This document shows, piece after piece, positions 9,957 to 19,237 of a stretch of 64,000 bases of DNA. Source of the stretch: Paracoccus sp. R12_2 (lineage in GTDB: Bacteria > Pseudomonadota > Alphaproteobacteria > Rhodobacterales > Rhodobacteraceae); NCBI RefSeq assembly GCF_017744015.1, contig NZ_JAGHRA010000007.1, positions 62,001 to 126,000 on the forward strand, in the 5' to 3' direction. The first letter of the stretch is position 1. The number at the start of each line of letters is the position of its first letter. Below the pieces are notes generated by a model. The model was not told where the DNA came from and did not search any database. It saw nothing but the letters and a program-made list of their open reading frames with translations. Position numbers and translations under genes: made by a program.

Positions 9957-10205
9957 ATGTTCACTATCGAGCACGATTTCGACGCCACCGTGATCACCCT
10001 GATCGACGAAACCGAGGCCAATACCCGCCCACTGAACGAGGATGTCGTCATCCTGACATTCGACGACCGCGTCGTGATCGAGCAGATGAACCCCGAAGGC
10101 GACGAGGTGGCCCGAATCACCCTGACGATGCAGCAGCTGACCGAATTGCGGCTGGCGCTGAACCTGCCAGAAGGAAACTACCGGCTGGAAAAGCCAGAGG
10201 GCTAG
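9957..10205 (+). CDS. Conserved small hypothetical protein, 82 aa
   Basis: Start at Met 9957, 6 bp after an AAGGAG ribosome site (9945-9950). The upstream in-frame Met at 9930 has none. The acidic protein opens MFTIEHDFDATVITLIDE and ends LNLPEGNYRLEKPEG. No signal, membrane segment or known motif was recognised. Its stop overlaps the convergent DUF167 gene by 4 bp. Confidence 0.65.
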   Translation: MFTIEHDFDATVITLIDETEANTRPLNEDVVILTFDDRVVIEQMNPEGDEVARITLTMQQLTELRLALNLPEGNYRLEKPEG

Positions 10206-10453
10206 TCCAGTCGAAACAGCTTGTCGCGCGAGGTGGCGCCTCGGATCAGGACCAGCCGCGTCCGCGCGACACCCAGCGCTGCGGCCAGCAGCCGCCCGGC
10301 TGCGGCATTGGCCTTGCCGTCTTGAGGAACCGCGGTGACATGAACTTGGATGGTGCCGTCATCGCAGACGCTGACTGCATTGCGCCGTGCGCGCGGCGTC
10401 ACACGGACGCGAAATCGGGCGCCTTCAATAGCCAGGTCAGAAAGGTCTGTCAT
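10202..10453 (-). CDS. DUF167 (YggU) family protein
   Basis: An 83-residue protein with the DUF167 pattern: RVRVTPRARRNAV near residue 15, then VHVTAVPQDGKANAA (residues 37-51) and a final G-TSRDK core. YggU-type proteins are small cytosolic alpha/beta folds of unknown function, often near YggT in other bacteria. Here it stands alone, converging with the 82-aa gene and divergent from the nitroreductase. Confidence 0.85.
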   Translation of the reverse strand: MTDLSDLAIEGARFRVRVTPRARRNAVSVCDDGTIQVHVTAVPQDGKANAAAGRLLAAALGVARTRLVLIRGATSRDKLFRLD

Positions 10454-10550
10454 TCCCCTTCTATCGTCGGGCGTTTCGCATACCGCAAGGCCACTGCAGC
10501 TTGCGCCCGATCCATGCCAATGGGAAAACGGCGCCAGACAGGAGACCTAG

Positions 10551-11123
10551 ATGGAACACCGCAACAAGGGCGCGCTGGATTTTCTGGCCAGCCGTCGATC
10601 TCACCCGCCCAAGCTGCTTGCCGGACCGCCACCGGATCATGCCGAAATGATGCGACTTCTGACGCTGGCCGCGCGCGCGCCCGATCATGGCAAGCTGGAA
10701 CCATGGCGATTCGTGGTGCTGGGACGAAAGACACTGGACAGACTTGCGCCGATTCTGCGGCAAGAGGTTCTGGGGTCCGGTCAAGACAGCGCGGCCGCTG
10801 AAAAAGCCGCGTCAGCCTTTGCCTCGCCGGTCATTGTCGCGGTGATTTCGGCCCCAGTGGCCAGCGACAAGATCCCCGAATGGGAACAGATCCTGTCGGC
10901 GGGGGCGGTCTGTCTTGGGCTGGTCAACGCGGCACTGGCGTCAGGCTGGGGGGCAGCGTGGCTGACCGGCTTTGCGGCAACGAATCCGGGTTTCGGTCGC
11001 GCGCATCTGGGCCTGAAAGACGGCGAACGAATCGCCGGTTTGATCCATATCGGCAGCCGCGCGGCCGTCCCGCCGGAGCGCCCCCGCCCTGATATCAAGT
11101 CCAAGTCGGTCTTTCTGGAATGA
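10551..11123 (+). CDS. Nitroreductase family protein (YdjA-like)
   Basis: Single-domain flavoprotein of 190 residues that would use NAD(P)H and FMN to reduce nitro or quinone-like compounds; the natural substrate is unknown. The sequence has the FMN-phosphate binding start (LASRRSHPPKLL), the APDHGKLEPWRFVV block (residues 45-58) and a GAVCLGLVNAALASGWGAAW helix near 121-140, typical of the short YdjA subgroup. The stop overlaps the next start by 4 bp (ATGA), so it is coupled to the EI24 gene. Confidence 0.87.
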   Translation: MEHRNKGALDFLASRRSHPPKLLAGPPPDHAEMMRLLTLAARAPDHGKLEPWRFVVLGRKTLDRLAPILRQEVLGSGQDSAAAEKAASAFASPVIVAVISAPVASDKIPEWEQILSAGAVCLGLVNAALASGWGAAWLTGFAATNPGFGRAHLGLKDGERIAGLIHIGSRAAVPPERPRPDIKSKSVFLE

Positions 11124-11836
11124 TCGCTCTGCGTGCCCTGCTGCTGGGATGGGGCGATCTGCTGCGTCCGCGCATCCTGTCGCTGGTGCTGACCGGCATC
11201 GCCCTGACGCTGGTGCTGTTCGTGATCTTGCAGGCGGCGACGTTCTGGCTGATCCGGCTGTTCGCGCCCGGCAGCCTGGCCTTGCCCTGGATCGGCGTCA
11301 TCGATGTCGGAAACACCTTGTCATGGGGATCGCTGGCGCTGTTTCCCTTGATGGGTTTCTTTCTGATGGCACCCGTCGCAGCGGGTTTCGCAGGACTTTT
11401 CGCCGAACGAGTCGCTGATGCCGTGGAATCGATCCACTATCCCGCGCGCCGCGGCCAGCCGCTGGATTTTCTGGATGGTTTCCTTGAATCGCTGGCCGTG
11501 ATGGCCGCGATCGTGGGCGTCGCGATTCTATCGCTGATCCTGACGCCCTTCCTTGGTCCCTTCGCGCCAGTTCTGTTCTACGGTGCGAACGGCTGGCTGC
11601 TGGGACGCGAATTCTTCCAGATGGCGGCACGGCGGCACCTGCAGCCCGCGCAGGCTGACGACCTGCGCCGCCGCAACGGGTTCCGGATCACCGCGGCGGG
11701 GGCGCTGGTCGCGGTGGCGCTGACGGTGCCTTTGGTGAATATCGCGGTGCCGCTGCTGGCCGCCGCCGCGTTCACCCATCTGTTTCACCTGATCAGCGCA
11801 GCAGACGGTCAAACCCTGCGATATCCGCGCGGCTGA
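11120..11836 (+). CDS. EI24/CysZ-like integral membrane protein
   Basis: 238 residues with at least four hydrophobic segments (about 20-50, 68-95, 128-160, 190-220). The FAPVLFYGANGWLLGREFFQMAA arrangement near 150-172 is typical of EI24-domain proteins, which include the sulfate transporter CysZ. No cys genes are nearby, so sulfate transport is only a possibility. Translation is coupled to the nitroreductase. The last 44 bp overlap the convergent DUF1467 gene. Confidence 0.75.
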   Translation: MIALRALLLGWGDLLRPRILSLVLTGIALTLVLFVILQAATFWLIRLFAPGSLALPWIGVIDVGNTLSWGSLALFPLMGFFLMAPVAAGFAGLFAERVADAVESIHYPARRGQPLDFLDGFLESLAVMAAIVGVAILSLILTPFLGPFAPVLFYGANGWLLGREFFQMAARRHLQPAQADDLRRRNGFRITAAGALVAVALTVPLVNIAVPLLAAAAFTHLFHLISAADGQTLRYPRG

Positions 11837-12062
11837 CGAACCCGCCAAAGATAACCCCCGCGATCACCGCCCAGAGCGCGGCCGAGATCAGCGTCGTCTG
11901 GGTCAGCTTGCGCTTCCACGGCGTGCCCTCGGGCGCGCCGGCCGGCGTTCCGGGCACGATCTCACCTGCGTCCTGCTGGCTGCGCTGACCGATCGGCACC
12001 ACGACGAACAGTGTCAGAAACCAAAGGATCGCATACAGGACGACGCCACCTGTCAGATTCAT
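11793..12062 (-). CDS. DUF1467 family small membrane protein
   Basis: An 89-residue protein with two membrane segments (about 7-25 and 58-77) separated by a polar loop containing GQRSQQDAGE and GTPAGAPEG, matching DUF1467 of Rhodobacteraceae and relatives. No function is known. The methylmalonyl-CoA epimerase stop lies 4 bp inside this gene's start (ATGA-type junction), so the two are co-translated. Confidence 0.85.
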   Translation of the reverse strand: MNLTGGVVLYAILWFLTLFVVVPIGQRSQQDAGEIVPGTPAGAPEGTPWKRKLTQTTLISAALWAVIAGVIFGGFVSRADIAGFDRLLR

Positions 12063-12466
12063 GATGCCTGCTCCAGTTCGATCAGGCAGCCATTGAAGTC
12101 CTTGGGATGCAGGAACAGCACCGGCTTGCCATGCGCCCCGATCTTTGGCTCGCCATTGCCCAGAACGCGCGCGCCTTCGGATTTCAGACGATCTCGCGCG
12201 GCGATGATGTCGTCGACCTCAAAGCACATGTGGTGGATGCCGCCCGACGGGTTCTTGTCCAGGAAGCCCTGGATCGGGCTGTTTTCGCCAAGAGGGTAAA
12301 GCAGTTCGATCTTGGTGTTGGGCAGGTCGATGAACACGACCGTCACTCCGTGATCGGGTTCATCCTGCGGCGGGTGCACGGTCGCGCCAAGTGTGTTCCT
12401 GTATTGCGCCGCCGCAGCCGACAGGTCCGGCACGGCGATGGCGACATGGTTCAGACGTCCGATCAT
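12059..12466 (-). CDS. mce: Methylmalonyl-CoA epimerase
   Basis: Interconverts the (R) and (S) forms of methylmalonyl-CoA in propionate and ethylmalonyl-CoA pathway metabolism. The 135-residue glyoxalase-fold protein has metal ligands in LNHVAIAV (H7), HHMCFEVDD and a final glutamate in GCLIELEQA, plus FLDKNPSGGIHH. The length is typical. Downstream, DUF1467 is coupled; the mutase genes are not in this window. Confidence 0.92.
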   Translation of the reverse strand: MIGRLNHVAIAVPDLSAAAAQYRNTLGATVHPPQDEPDHGVTVVFIDLPNTKIELLYPLGENSPIQGFLDKNPSGGIHHMCFEVDDIIAARDRLKSEGARVLGNGEPKIGAHGKPVLFLHPKDFNGCLIELEQAS

Positions 12467-12597
12467 GCAAGCCTCCGTTTGCGGGCCTTAATAAGGGCTT
12501 CGGCGCCCGGACGAAAGGAAAACAGGATCACATTAACGGCTTCTTAGGGAATCGGCGCTTATCTGGTTCCACCAGCGGCAAATACACGGGGACAGAC

Positions 12598-13332
12598 ATG
12601 CTGACCGATCTGACAGCCGGACCGAAGGACACATTGCCGATGTGGCGCATGGCGCTGCCCGGCCGCCCTCTGACCGGGCTGACCGTACTGGTGGTCGAGG
12701 ATTCGCGGTTCGCCAGCGAGGCAGTGCGCCTGCTTTGCCTGCGTTCGGGGGCCCGGATCCGACGGGCCGACTGCCTGCGATCGGCGGAACGGCATCTGCG
12801 AACCTATCGCCCGGCGGTGGTCATCGTCGATCTGGGCCTGCCAGACGGCGATGGCGCCGGGCTGATCCGACAGATCGCATCTGCAGAACCGCGCGTGCCG
12901 GTGGTCCTTGGACTTTCAGGCGACCCTGATGGCCGCAATGCCGCCATGTCGGCAGGCGCCGACGGCTTCCTGACCAAACCGGTCGAAAGCCTTGCGACTT
13001 TCCAGCAGGCGATCCTTTCGGCACTGCCGCCCGAAGCGCAGGCTGGCGGCCCGCGCCTGCTTCCCGACGATGTCATTCAACCCGACACCTCAGGCTTGCG
13101 CGACGATCTGGCGCATGTGGCCGAGATCCTGTCCAACGCCCATGACACAGCTGCGATCGATTATATCGCCAGGTTCCTGGCAGGCGTCGCGCGATCAGCC
13201 CATGACGCCGCGCTGGAAGAGGCCGCAACCGCATTGGCGCGGGATCACCAGGCAGGGCACGCACTGGCCAGCGATCTGGCACGGATCAGCAGCATGGTTC
13301 AGGACAGGCTGGCCAGCGTTGCCGAAATGTGA
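12598..13332 (+). CDS. Response regulator receiver protein
   Basis: Met 12598 is chosen because the REC domain begins soon after and the longer frame runs through the intergenic region. Residues about 28-140 are a CheY-like receiver: VVEDS acidic pair (E34, D35), phosphoacceptor D78 in VDLGLPDGDG, and lysine K127 in FLTKPVE. The C-terminal 100 residues are helical and alanine-rich with no DNA-binding or catalytic motif, possibly an Hpt-like or protein-interaction bundle. No kinase gene is adjacent, so the partner is unknown. Confidence 0.85.
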   Translation: MLTDLTAGPKDTLPMWRMALPGRPLTGLTVLVVEDSRFASEAVRLLCLRSGARIRRADCLRSAERHLRTYRPAVVIVDLGLPDGDGAGLIRQIASAEPRVPVVLGLSGDPDGRNAAMSAGADGFLTKPVESLATFQQAILSALPPEAQAGGPRLLPDDVIQPDTSGLRDDLAHVAEILSNAHDTAAIDYIARFLAGVARSAHDAALEEAATALARDHQAGHALASDLARISSMVQDRLASVAEM

Positions 13333-13334
13333 CG

Positions 13335-14102
13335 TCAGCCCTGCAGGCCAGTCCGGGTCATTCCCGACAGGCTGCGCAGTTGCTGGCCGCGGCGATCGAA
13401 ATTCTCGGGCGACAGCCAGTCGTCATGGGCGTGGGACAGCGTCACCCAATCACGGTCGGTGATGGCAAACCACGCCGTGTCACGATTTCTGCCCTTGACG
13501 ATCATGTGCTGCCGGAACACGCCCTCGAAACGAAAACCAAACCGCAACGCCGCGCGTCTTGAGGGGGCGTTCAGCGCGTTGCATTTCCATTCGACACGGC
13601 GATAGCCAGCCTTGAAGGCCCATCCGATCATCGCCATCAGCGCGGCACTGCCGATGCGCGCGCCGTGAATGGCCGGCGCCAGCATGATATTGCCGATCTC
13701 GATCACGCCCGCGCCGCGATCCATGCGCATGAACGCGGCATAACCCAACGCCGCCGAAGAAGCCGCGTCCGGATCGAATATGCAGTAGAAACACGGATCC
13801 TCGCCGCCCGCTACGTCCCGCATCCAGGTCAGCAGATCTTCCGCGGTGGAATACGGGCCGTTCGGCATATAGTCCCACAGCCAATCCCGCCCTACGACTG
13901 CAGCATGGATTGCAGCGGCGTCACGTTCGGCAGACATCCGCTCAAGCCGCACCCAGCGCGTCAGGATCGGCGCCGCGCCCGGCAACGGGGGCGGTGCGAA
14001 TCCGTGAACCGGTTCGCCGACTGGTCTTACGCCCTTATGATCGTCGCGCTCGGTCAGTTCTTCAGGCCCACCCTCGCCGTGATGCAACGGCCCCATCCCC
14101 AT
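13335..14102 (-). CDS. GNAT family N-acetyltransferase (RimJ/RimL type)
   Basis: 255 residues from Met 14102, which lies behind an AGGA site; the frame continues to 14219 but that would overlap the DUF1501 gene. The core shows the RimL-like layout: RLERMSAERDAAAI, then GVIEIGNIMLAPAIHG (beta-4 region), the acetyl-CoA loop GARIGSAAL, and RRVEWKCNALNAPSRRAALRFGF. The substrate is unknown. It starts 10 bp after the DUF1501 stop and is probably the last gene of that operon. Confidence 0.85.
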   Translation of the reverse strand: MGMGPLHHGEGGPEELTERDDHKGVRPVGEPVHGFAPPPLPGAAPILTRWVRLERMSAERDAAAIHAAVVGRDWLWDYMPNGPYSTAEDLLTWMRDVAGGEDPCFYCIFDPDAASSAALGYAAFMRMDRGAGVIEIGNIMLAPAIHGARIGSAALMAMIGWAFKAGYRRVEWKCNALNAPSRRAALRFGFRFEGVFRQHMIVKGRNRDTAWFAITDRDWVTLSHAHDDWLSPENFDRRGQQLRSLSGMTRTGLQG

Positions 14103-14112
14103 CAAATCCTGT

Positions 14113-15291
14113 TCAGGCCAGAATGCGCGGATTGTCCTGCATGTCGAGACCGGGAAAAACCGCCTGCTCCAATGCATCGCGTGACAGGCCGAAAAGATCG
14201 CGCAGCGCCCACGCCGCATAGGCGCGGATGTCGCGCATCGGCATCAGGTCGCGCCCCGCATAAAGATCGCCTTCGGCCAGCCCCGGCCAGCGCCCTACCA
14301 CGCGCCCGCCCCGCACCGCGCCACCGGCAATCAGCATGGCGCCGCCGGTTCCGTGATCGGTTCCGCCGCTGCCGTTCTCGGCGACGGTACGCCCGAATTC
14401 GGTCATTGCCAGAACGGTCGTTTGCGACCAGTTCGCACCCAGCCCTTGCTTCAGCGTCAGCACGGCATCCGCCAGGCGATCCAGTGCACGGCCCAGAACC
14501 TGCGGCTGACGCGCATGGCTGTCCCATCCCGAGATCGAGAACGTCGCGATGCGCGTCTGATCGTTCAGACGGTCGGCGGCAAACTTTGCCAATGCACGCA
14601 CATCGCGCGATGGACCGGCGTCAGCCACCGTGCGGCCGATGCCTTCGGCGGCGATTTCCATCGCCTGCCCGCCCGCCACGCGAAACAGCGGGTCATCATG
14701 ATAGACACGCTCAAGCAGGCGCTGCGCCTGAGGGCCAAGATCGAACTCGGCTTCGGGTGCCCAGCTTTTCGCAGGGGCTGGCCCGTCCAGAATCCGCATG
14801 TCGGACACTCCCACGGAATATGCGGTCTCGGAACGCAATCCCGGCATCTGCTGCAACAGGCGGTTCAGCCAACCATCGCGCTGATTTCGCAAGTCAATAT
14901 CAGTCCCGGTTCCGGCCTCCAGCATGTCCTGGCCATCGAAATGGCTGCGCTTGTCGCGATAGGGCGTCGAGACGGCGGGCACGAAAGCCAACTCGCCCGC
15001 CTGCCAAAGCGGCATCAGGGGTTCAAGACGCGGATGCAGCGCGAAGAATCCGTCCAGATCCAGCGCGCCATTCTCTGGTCCCGCCGACAAGGTCTTGCGC
15101 AGCTTCCTTAACCGAGGATCGCCATAGGGTTGAAACACGTCCAACCCGTCCATCGCGCCGCGCAGGATGATGACGACCAGTCTGTTTTCACCCGGCGCAG
15201 ACGCAAAGGCGATGCTGGACAGGATCGGATGCGCCGCGGCCGAGCAGCCGATCAATCCTGTGGACTTCAGAAACAGGCGTCGTGACAGCAT
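14113..15291 (-). CDS. DUF1501 domain protein, probable Tat-exported
   Basis: 392 residues with a twin-arginine-like N-terminus (SRRLFLKSTG, residues 3-12) and a short hydrophobic stretch to about residue 31. It carries the DUF1501 features LVVIILRGAMDGLDVFQPYGDP and TEFGRTVAENGSGGTDHG. The fold is sulfatase/alkaline-phosphatase-like; activity is not established. It follows the DUF1800 gene by 4 bp, the usual pairing of these two families. Confidence 0.87.
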   Translation of the reverse strand: MLSRRLFLKSTGLIGCSAAAHPILSSIAFASAPGENRLVVIILRGAMDGLDVFQPYGDPRLRKLRKTLSAGPENGALDLDGFFALHPRLEPLMPLWQAGELAFVPAVSTPYRDKRSHFDGQDMLEAGTGTDIDLRNQRDGWLNRLLQQMPGLRSETAYSVGVSDMRILDGPAPAKSWAPEAEFDLGPQAQRLLERVYHDDPLFRVAGGQAMEIAAEGIGRTVADAGPSRDVRALAKFAADRLNDQTRIATFSISGWDSHARQPQVLGRALDRLADAVLTLKQGLGANWSQTTVLAMTEFGRTVAENGSGGTDHGTGGAMLIAGGAVRGGRVVGRWPGLAEGDLYAGRDLMPMRDIRAYAAWALRDLFGLSRDALEQAVFPGLDMQDNPRILA

Positions 15292-15295
15292 GGCA

Positions 15296-16666
15296 TCACC
15301 TTCTGTTGAAATCAGCCGAAGCCAGCACGATCATCAGCCCCTCGCGCGCGGACTCAGCGCGCGGAACGGCCCATTTCAGGGCCTCGGACGCCGTTTCACC
15401 TAACGCCGCCTGCAGGAAATCGCGCGGATCTGGCAGCTTGGGCACAAGGACGCGCGGCTGACGCATGGCCCAGTCGATACGAAGTGCAATTCCCTGTGGC
15501 GTCGCCCAGCTTTCCGCCGCTTCCGGCCAGCCATCAGGGCCGCGCGGCATCGCCCAGTCCTGCCCCATATTCGTCAACGGGCGGATCAGGCGCGCATTGA
15601 CCTGCCGCATCGGCAGGTCCAGCACGCGCTGCTGATCCAGACCCAGGGCGCGCAGCGCCGCGACCAGAAAGTCGAAGGGCTGACGGACCTTCTGGCGGAA
15701 ATGCCTCCAAAGTTCCGGCCCGTCCAGCAGTGCCGCATAAAGCGATGGCAGATTGCCGCCGGTCTCGCGATAGGTGGCGTCCAGCCGATCCACCAGAGAC
15801 TGTGGCGGGTCATCCGCGACAAAATGAACCGCCAGCTTGCGCGCCAGATGTCGGGACGTCGCCGGATGCGCGGCGAGATCCTTGATCACCGCTCGGATGT
15901 CGTCGAGGCTGGCCGGCCGATCGCCGCCATACTGTTGGCCCAGCACGGTTTCGGCCCCGGGTTCCGCCATGACCGGACGGAAATTGCCGTCCCGCCGCAG
16001 ATGAAAGCTGAGGCCGGTCAGCAGTTTGGCCAGTTGGCGCACATCCTTCTGTGAATAGGCTGCATCGGCACCAAGGCTGTGAAGTTCGATCATCTCGCGG
16101 GCAAGGTTCTCGTTCAAACCAAGATCGCGCCCCTTCCTGCGTCGCGCGAGCCATGAATGCGGGCCAAAAGACCTGTCCTGATCAAGATACGTCACCATCC
16201 GCGGGTGCGTTTCAGCGGCGAACATCAGCTGCGCAAAACTGCCTTGCAGATGCGGGCGGATTGCTTCGTCCACAAAAGCTGCCGCCATGAGATCATGATA
16301 GGGCGAGCCACCACTGACGGTGAAATGATCCGCCCAGAACTGCACCAGCCTTTCGCCGAAACCGCCCGGATCACCGGCCGCACGGGCAAAGCGATGCCGG
16401 ACCGCTTCTGCGCTTTGGATGCGCATCTGGCGCTGCTGCTGGCGGATCTCCTTGACGGAAGCGGCTTCCGGGTCCTTCTTGCGCAGGCTGTTCAGATCGG
16501 AAAGCATGGTCTGCTCGGCGCGCACATGATCCATGCTGACGGCATGATCGTCAGGCACCGACAAGGCGACGGATCGCAGAAACGCATCTGCCGTCTGTGG
16601 CGGCGGCACGCGCGCGGAAAGACCGTAGCCAAGCCGTATGGCAGCGATGTCGGGGTTGAAATTCAT
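15296..16666 (-). CDS. DUF1800 domain protein
   Basis: 456 residues, starting MNFNPDIAAIRLGYGLS. The sequences FWADHFTVSG and ENLAREMIELHSLG are characteristic of DUF1800 proteins, and CDS length is normal. The role is unknown; these proteins are usually encoded next to DUF1501 partners, as here, suggesting a secreted two-protein function. No clear signal peptide was seen. First gene of the DUF1800-DUF1501-GNAT operon. Confidence 0.87.
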   Translation of the reverse strand: MNFNPDIAAIRLGYGLSARVPPPQTADAFLRSVALSVPDDHAVSMDHVRAEQTMLSDLNSLRKKDPEAASVKEIRQQQRQMRIQSAEAVRHRFARAAGDPGGFGERLVQFWADHFTVSGGSPYHDLMAAAFVDEAIRPHLQGSFAQLMFAAETHPRMVTYLDQDRSFGPHSWLARRRKGRDLGLNENLAREMIELHSLGADAAYSQKDVRQLAKLLTGLSFHLRRDGNFRPVMAEPGAETVLGQQYGGDRPASLDDIRAVIKDLAAHPATSRHLARKLAVHFVADDPPQSLVDRLDATYRETGGNLPSLYAALLDGPELWRHFRQKVRQPFDFLVAALRALGLDQQRVLDLPMRQVNARLIRPLTNMGQDWAMPRGPDGWPEAAESWATPQGIALRIDWAMRQPRVLVPKLPDPRDFLQAALGETASEALKWAVPRAESAREGLMIVLASADFNRR

Positions 16667-16741
16667 GAGCCGGGCCGCACCGATGACGTGGCAGGAATAT
16701 CCGTGCCACGTCTATCGCATGATCCGGGATCGGATGTCAGA

Positions 16742-18517
16742 TCACTCTTTTGGCAAAACCCGCAGCCGCAACTCGCGCAGTTGCTCATTGCTGGGTTCGG
16801 ACGGGGCGCCCATCATCAGATCCTCGGCCCGCTGGTTCATCGGGAACATGATGACTTCGCGGATGTTCTGCTCGTCGGCCAGCAGCATCACGATCCGGTC
16901 GATCCCCGCCGCACAACCGCCATGCGGCGGCGCACCGTACTTGAACGCCTTGACCATTCCGCCAAAACGCTTCTCGACTTCCGACGCGGGATAGCCCGCC
17001 AGTTCGAACGCCTTGAACATGATCTCGGGCTTGTGGTTCCGGATCGCGCCGCTGACCAGTTCATAGCCATTGCAGGCCAGATCGTACTGATAGCCAAGCA
17101 CCTTCAACGGATCACCATTCAGCGCGTCCATCCCGCCCTGCGGCATCGAGAACGGGTTGTGGCTGAAGTCGATCTTGCCCTCGTCGTCCTTCTCGTACAT
17201 CGGGAAATCGACAATCCAGGCGAACTTGAACTGGTTTTCATCCGTCAGGCCCAGTTCGCGGCCGATCTCGTTGCGCGCACGGCCTGCGACGCCCTCGAAG
17301 CTTTCGGGCCTGCCGCCCAGGAAGAAGGCCGCGTCCCCTTCGCCAAGACCAAGTTGCCGGCGGATCGACTCGGTTCGTTCGGGGCCGATATTCTTGGCGA
17401 TCGGGCCCGCGGCCTCGGTCTCGCCATTCTCTCCCTTGCGCCAGAAGATGTAACCCATGCCCGGCAGGCCCTGCTGTTGGGCAAAGGCGTTCATGCGGTC
17501 GGCGAATTTGCGGCTGCCGCCGGTCGGTGCGGGGATCGCGCGAACTTCGGTGCCGTCCTGTTCCAGCAGCTTGGCGAAGATCGCGAAGCCCGAGCCGCGG
17601 AAATGATCACTGACGACCTGCATCTCGATCGGGTTGCGCAGGTCGGGCTTGTCGCTGCCGTATTTCAGCATCGCCTCGGCATAGGGAATGCGCGGCCAAT
17701 CGGCATCGACGGCGCGGCCGCCGCCGAATTCCTCGAAGAGCCCCTGCACGACCGGCTGGATCGCGGCAAAGACGTCTTCCTGGTCCACAAAGGACATTTC
17801 CAGGTCCAGCTGGTAGAAATCCGTCGGGCTGCGGTCGGCGCGCGGGTCTTCGTCACGAAAGCAGGGCGCGATCTGGAAATACTTGTCGAAGCCCGCGACC
17901 ATGATCAGCTGCTTGAACTGCTGCGGCGCCTGCGGCAGCGCATAGAACTTGCCCGGATGCAGGCGCGAGGGCACCAGAAAATCGCGCGCACCTTCGGGGC
18001 TGGACGCGGTGATGATCGGGGTCTGGAATTCGGTAAAGCCCTGATCCCACATGCGATTGCGCAGCGACCGCACGACATGGCTGCGCAGCATGATGTTGTT
18101 GTGCAGCGTTTCACGCCGCAGATCCAGAAAGCGATAGGCCAGCCGGGTTTCCTCGGGATAGTCCTGTTCGCCGAAGACCGGCAGCGGCAGGTCGTCGGCC
18201 GCGCCCAGAACCTCGATATCGGTCGCATAGACCTCGATCTCGCCGGTCGGCAGCTTGGGATTGATCAGCGCCGCGTCGCGCAGCTTCACACGGCCATCGA
18301 CGCGGATCACGGTTTCGGCGCGCAGACGTTCCATCGCGGCAAAGGCCGGGCTGTCGCTGTCGGCCAGCACCTGAGTCATGCCGTAATGGTCACGCAGATC
18401 GACGAACAGCACGCCCCCATGATCCCTGACGCGGTGAACCCAGCCCGACAGACGGACGGTTTCCCCGGCATCTTTGGCGGTCAGATCGGCGCAGGTATGG
18501 CTGCGATAGGCGTGCAT
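16742..18517 (-). CDS. aspS: Aspartyl-tRNA synthetase
   Basis: Charges tRNA-Asp (and possibly tRNA-Asn) with aspartate. The 591 residues from Met 18517 ([13 protein letters not shown]) match the bacterial type: N-terminal OB fold with [20 protein letters not shown], class II motif 2 in [10 protein letters not shown], the bacterial GAD insertion in the middle, and motif 3 in GIDRIVML. Eleven upstream codons to 18550 are not conserved-looking. It stands as a single gene. Confidence 0.96.
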   Translation of the reverse strand: MHAYRSHTCADLTAKDAGETVRLSGWVHRVRDHGGVLFVDLRDHYGMTQVLADSDSPAFAAMERLRAETVIRVDGRVKLRDAALINPKLPTGEIEVYATDIEVLGAADDLPLPVFGEQDYPEETRLAYRFLDLRRETLHNNIMLRSHVVRSLRNRMWDQGFTEFQTPIITASSPEGARDFLVPSRLHPGKFYALPQAPQQFKQLIMVAGFDKYFQIAPCFRDEDPRADRSPTDFYQLDLEMSFVDQEDVFAAIQPVVQGLFEEFGGGRAVDADWPRIPYAEAMLKYGSDKPDLRNPIEMQVVSDHFRGSGFAIFAKLLEQDGTEVRAIPAPTGGSRKFADRMNAFAQQQGLPGMGYIFWRKGENGETEAAGPIAKNIGPERTESIRRQLGLGEGDAAFFLGGRPESFEGVAGRARNEIGRELGLTDENQFKFAWIVDFPMYEKDDEGKIDFSHNPFSMPQGGMDALNGDPLKVLGYQYDLACNGYELVSGAIRNHKPEIMFKAFELAGYPASEVEKRFGGMVKAFKYGAPPHGGCAAGIDRIVMLLADEQNIREVIMFPMNQRAEDLMMGAPSEPSNEQLRELRLRVLPKE

Positions 18518-18577
18518 GATCGGTCCCCACTTGTTCAGCCCCCGCATCAACAGCGCGACAGGCGGGAAGTCAACCGG

Positions 18578-19237
18578 TCAGAACGGCCGCACCACGTTGC
18601 CGCTGTAGAAATAATATCCCATGCCCACGGCAAACAGGATGTTGCCGGCGACGGCATGCAGAAGCCATGCAGCCGGAAAACCGTGACGCAGATACGCGCG
18701 CGCAAAGATCCAGCCCCCCGCGAAGGTCAGGATGGCGACGACCCACGACCAGTACATCAGATGCGCGAAGGAAAAGATCGTGGCATTTACGGCGATCGCC
18801 GCCTTGCCCGGGGGCAGAAGCCCGCCATAACGATGAAAGAACAGCGGCCTGAAGATCAGTTCCTGCGGCAATGCCGACAGAAACGGATAGAAGCACCAGA
18901 TCAGAAGCATGAAATCGGGTCGGGCGCGCGCCATCGCGAACAGCGCATCCGGGCGCGAGAACCACAGGATCAGCGATCCCGAAACCAGTGTCGCCACCGC
19001 GATCCCCAGCACCTCGAGCCAAGGAATGCGGTGGCCCCGGATCAGGCTGCGCCAATCGAAACCGCCGGTGCGCCACAGCAGGATCAGACCGACGACGCTG
19101 AACATGAACAGCGCCGTGAACAACCTGTCGGGCGGCAGCAGCAACGCGATCGCAAGCGGCGCCCCAAGGTAAAGCGCCGCAAACTCGATCGCCAGCCACG
19201 GGCGTGATCTTACCTCGTCAGGCGCGTCGACAGCCAT
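18578..19237 (-). CDS. CPBP-family intramembrane protease-like protein
   Basis: A 219-residue membrane protein with about six hydrophobic segments. Motif 1 reads QELIFR near residue 130, where most of the family has EExxxR; then FSFAH and a final HAVAGN (HxxxN) complete the CPBP (Abi) pattern. The change of the first glutamate to glutamine may alter or abolish proteolysis, though QE forms occur in some subgroups. Start Met 19237 lies inside the end of the GH25 gene (28-bp overlap), so expression is coupled. Confidence 0.8.
   Translation of the reverse strand: MAVDAPDEVRSRPWLAIEFAALYLGAPLAIALLLPPDRLFTALFMFSVVGLILLWRTGGFDWRSLIRGHRIPWLEVLGIAVATLVSGSLILWFSRPDALFAMARARPDFMLLIWCFYPFLSALPQELIFRPLFFHRYGGLLPPGKAAIAVNATIFSFAHLMYWSWVVAILTFAGGWIFARAYLRHGFPAAWLLHAVAGNILFAVGMGYYFYSGNVVRPF

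Noticed and set aside
16157..19207. 1016-residue plus-strand reading frame
   Set aside because: Antisense to DUF1800, aspS and CPBP genes, with no recognised domain and biased Arg/Asp/Gln composition typical of a high-GC shadow frame.
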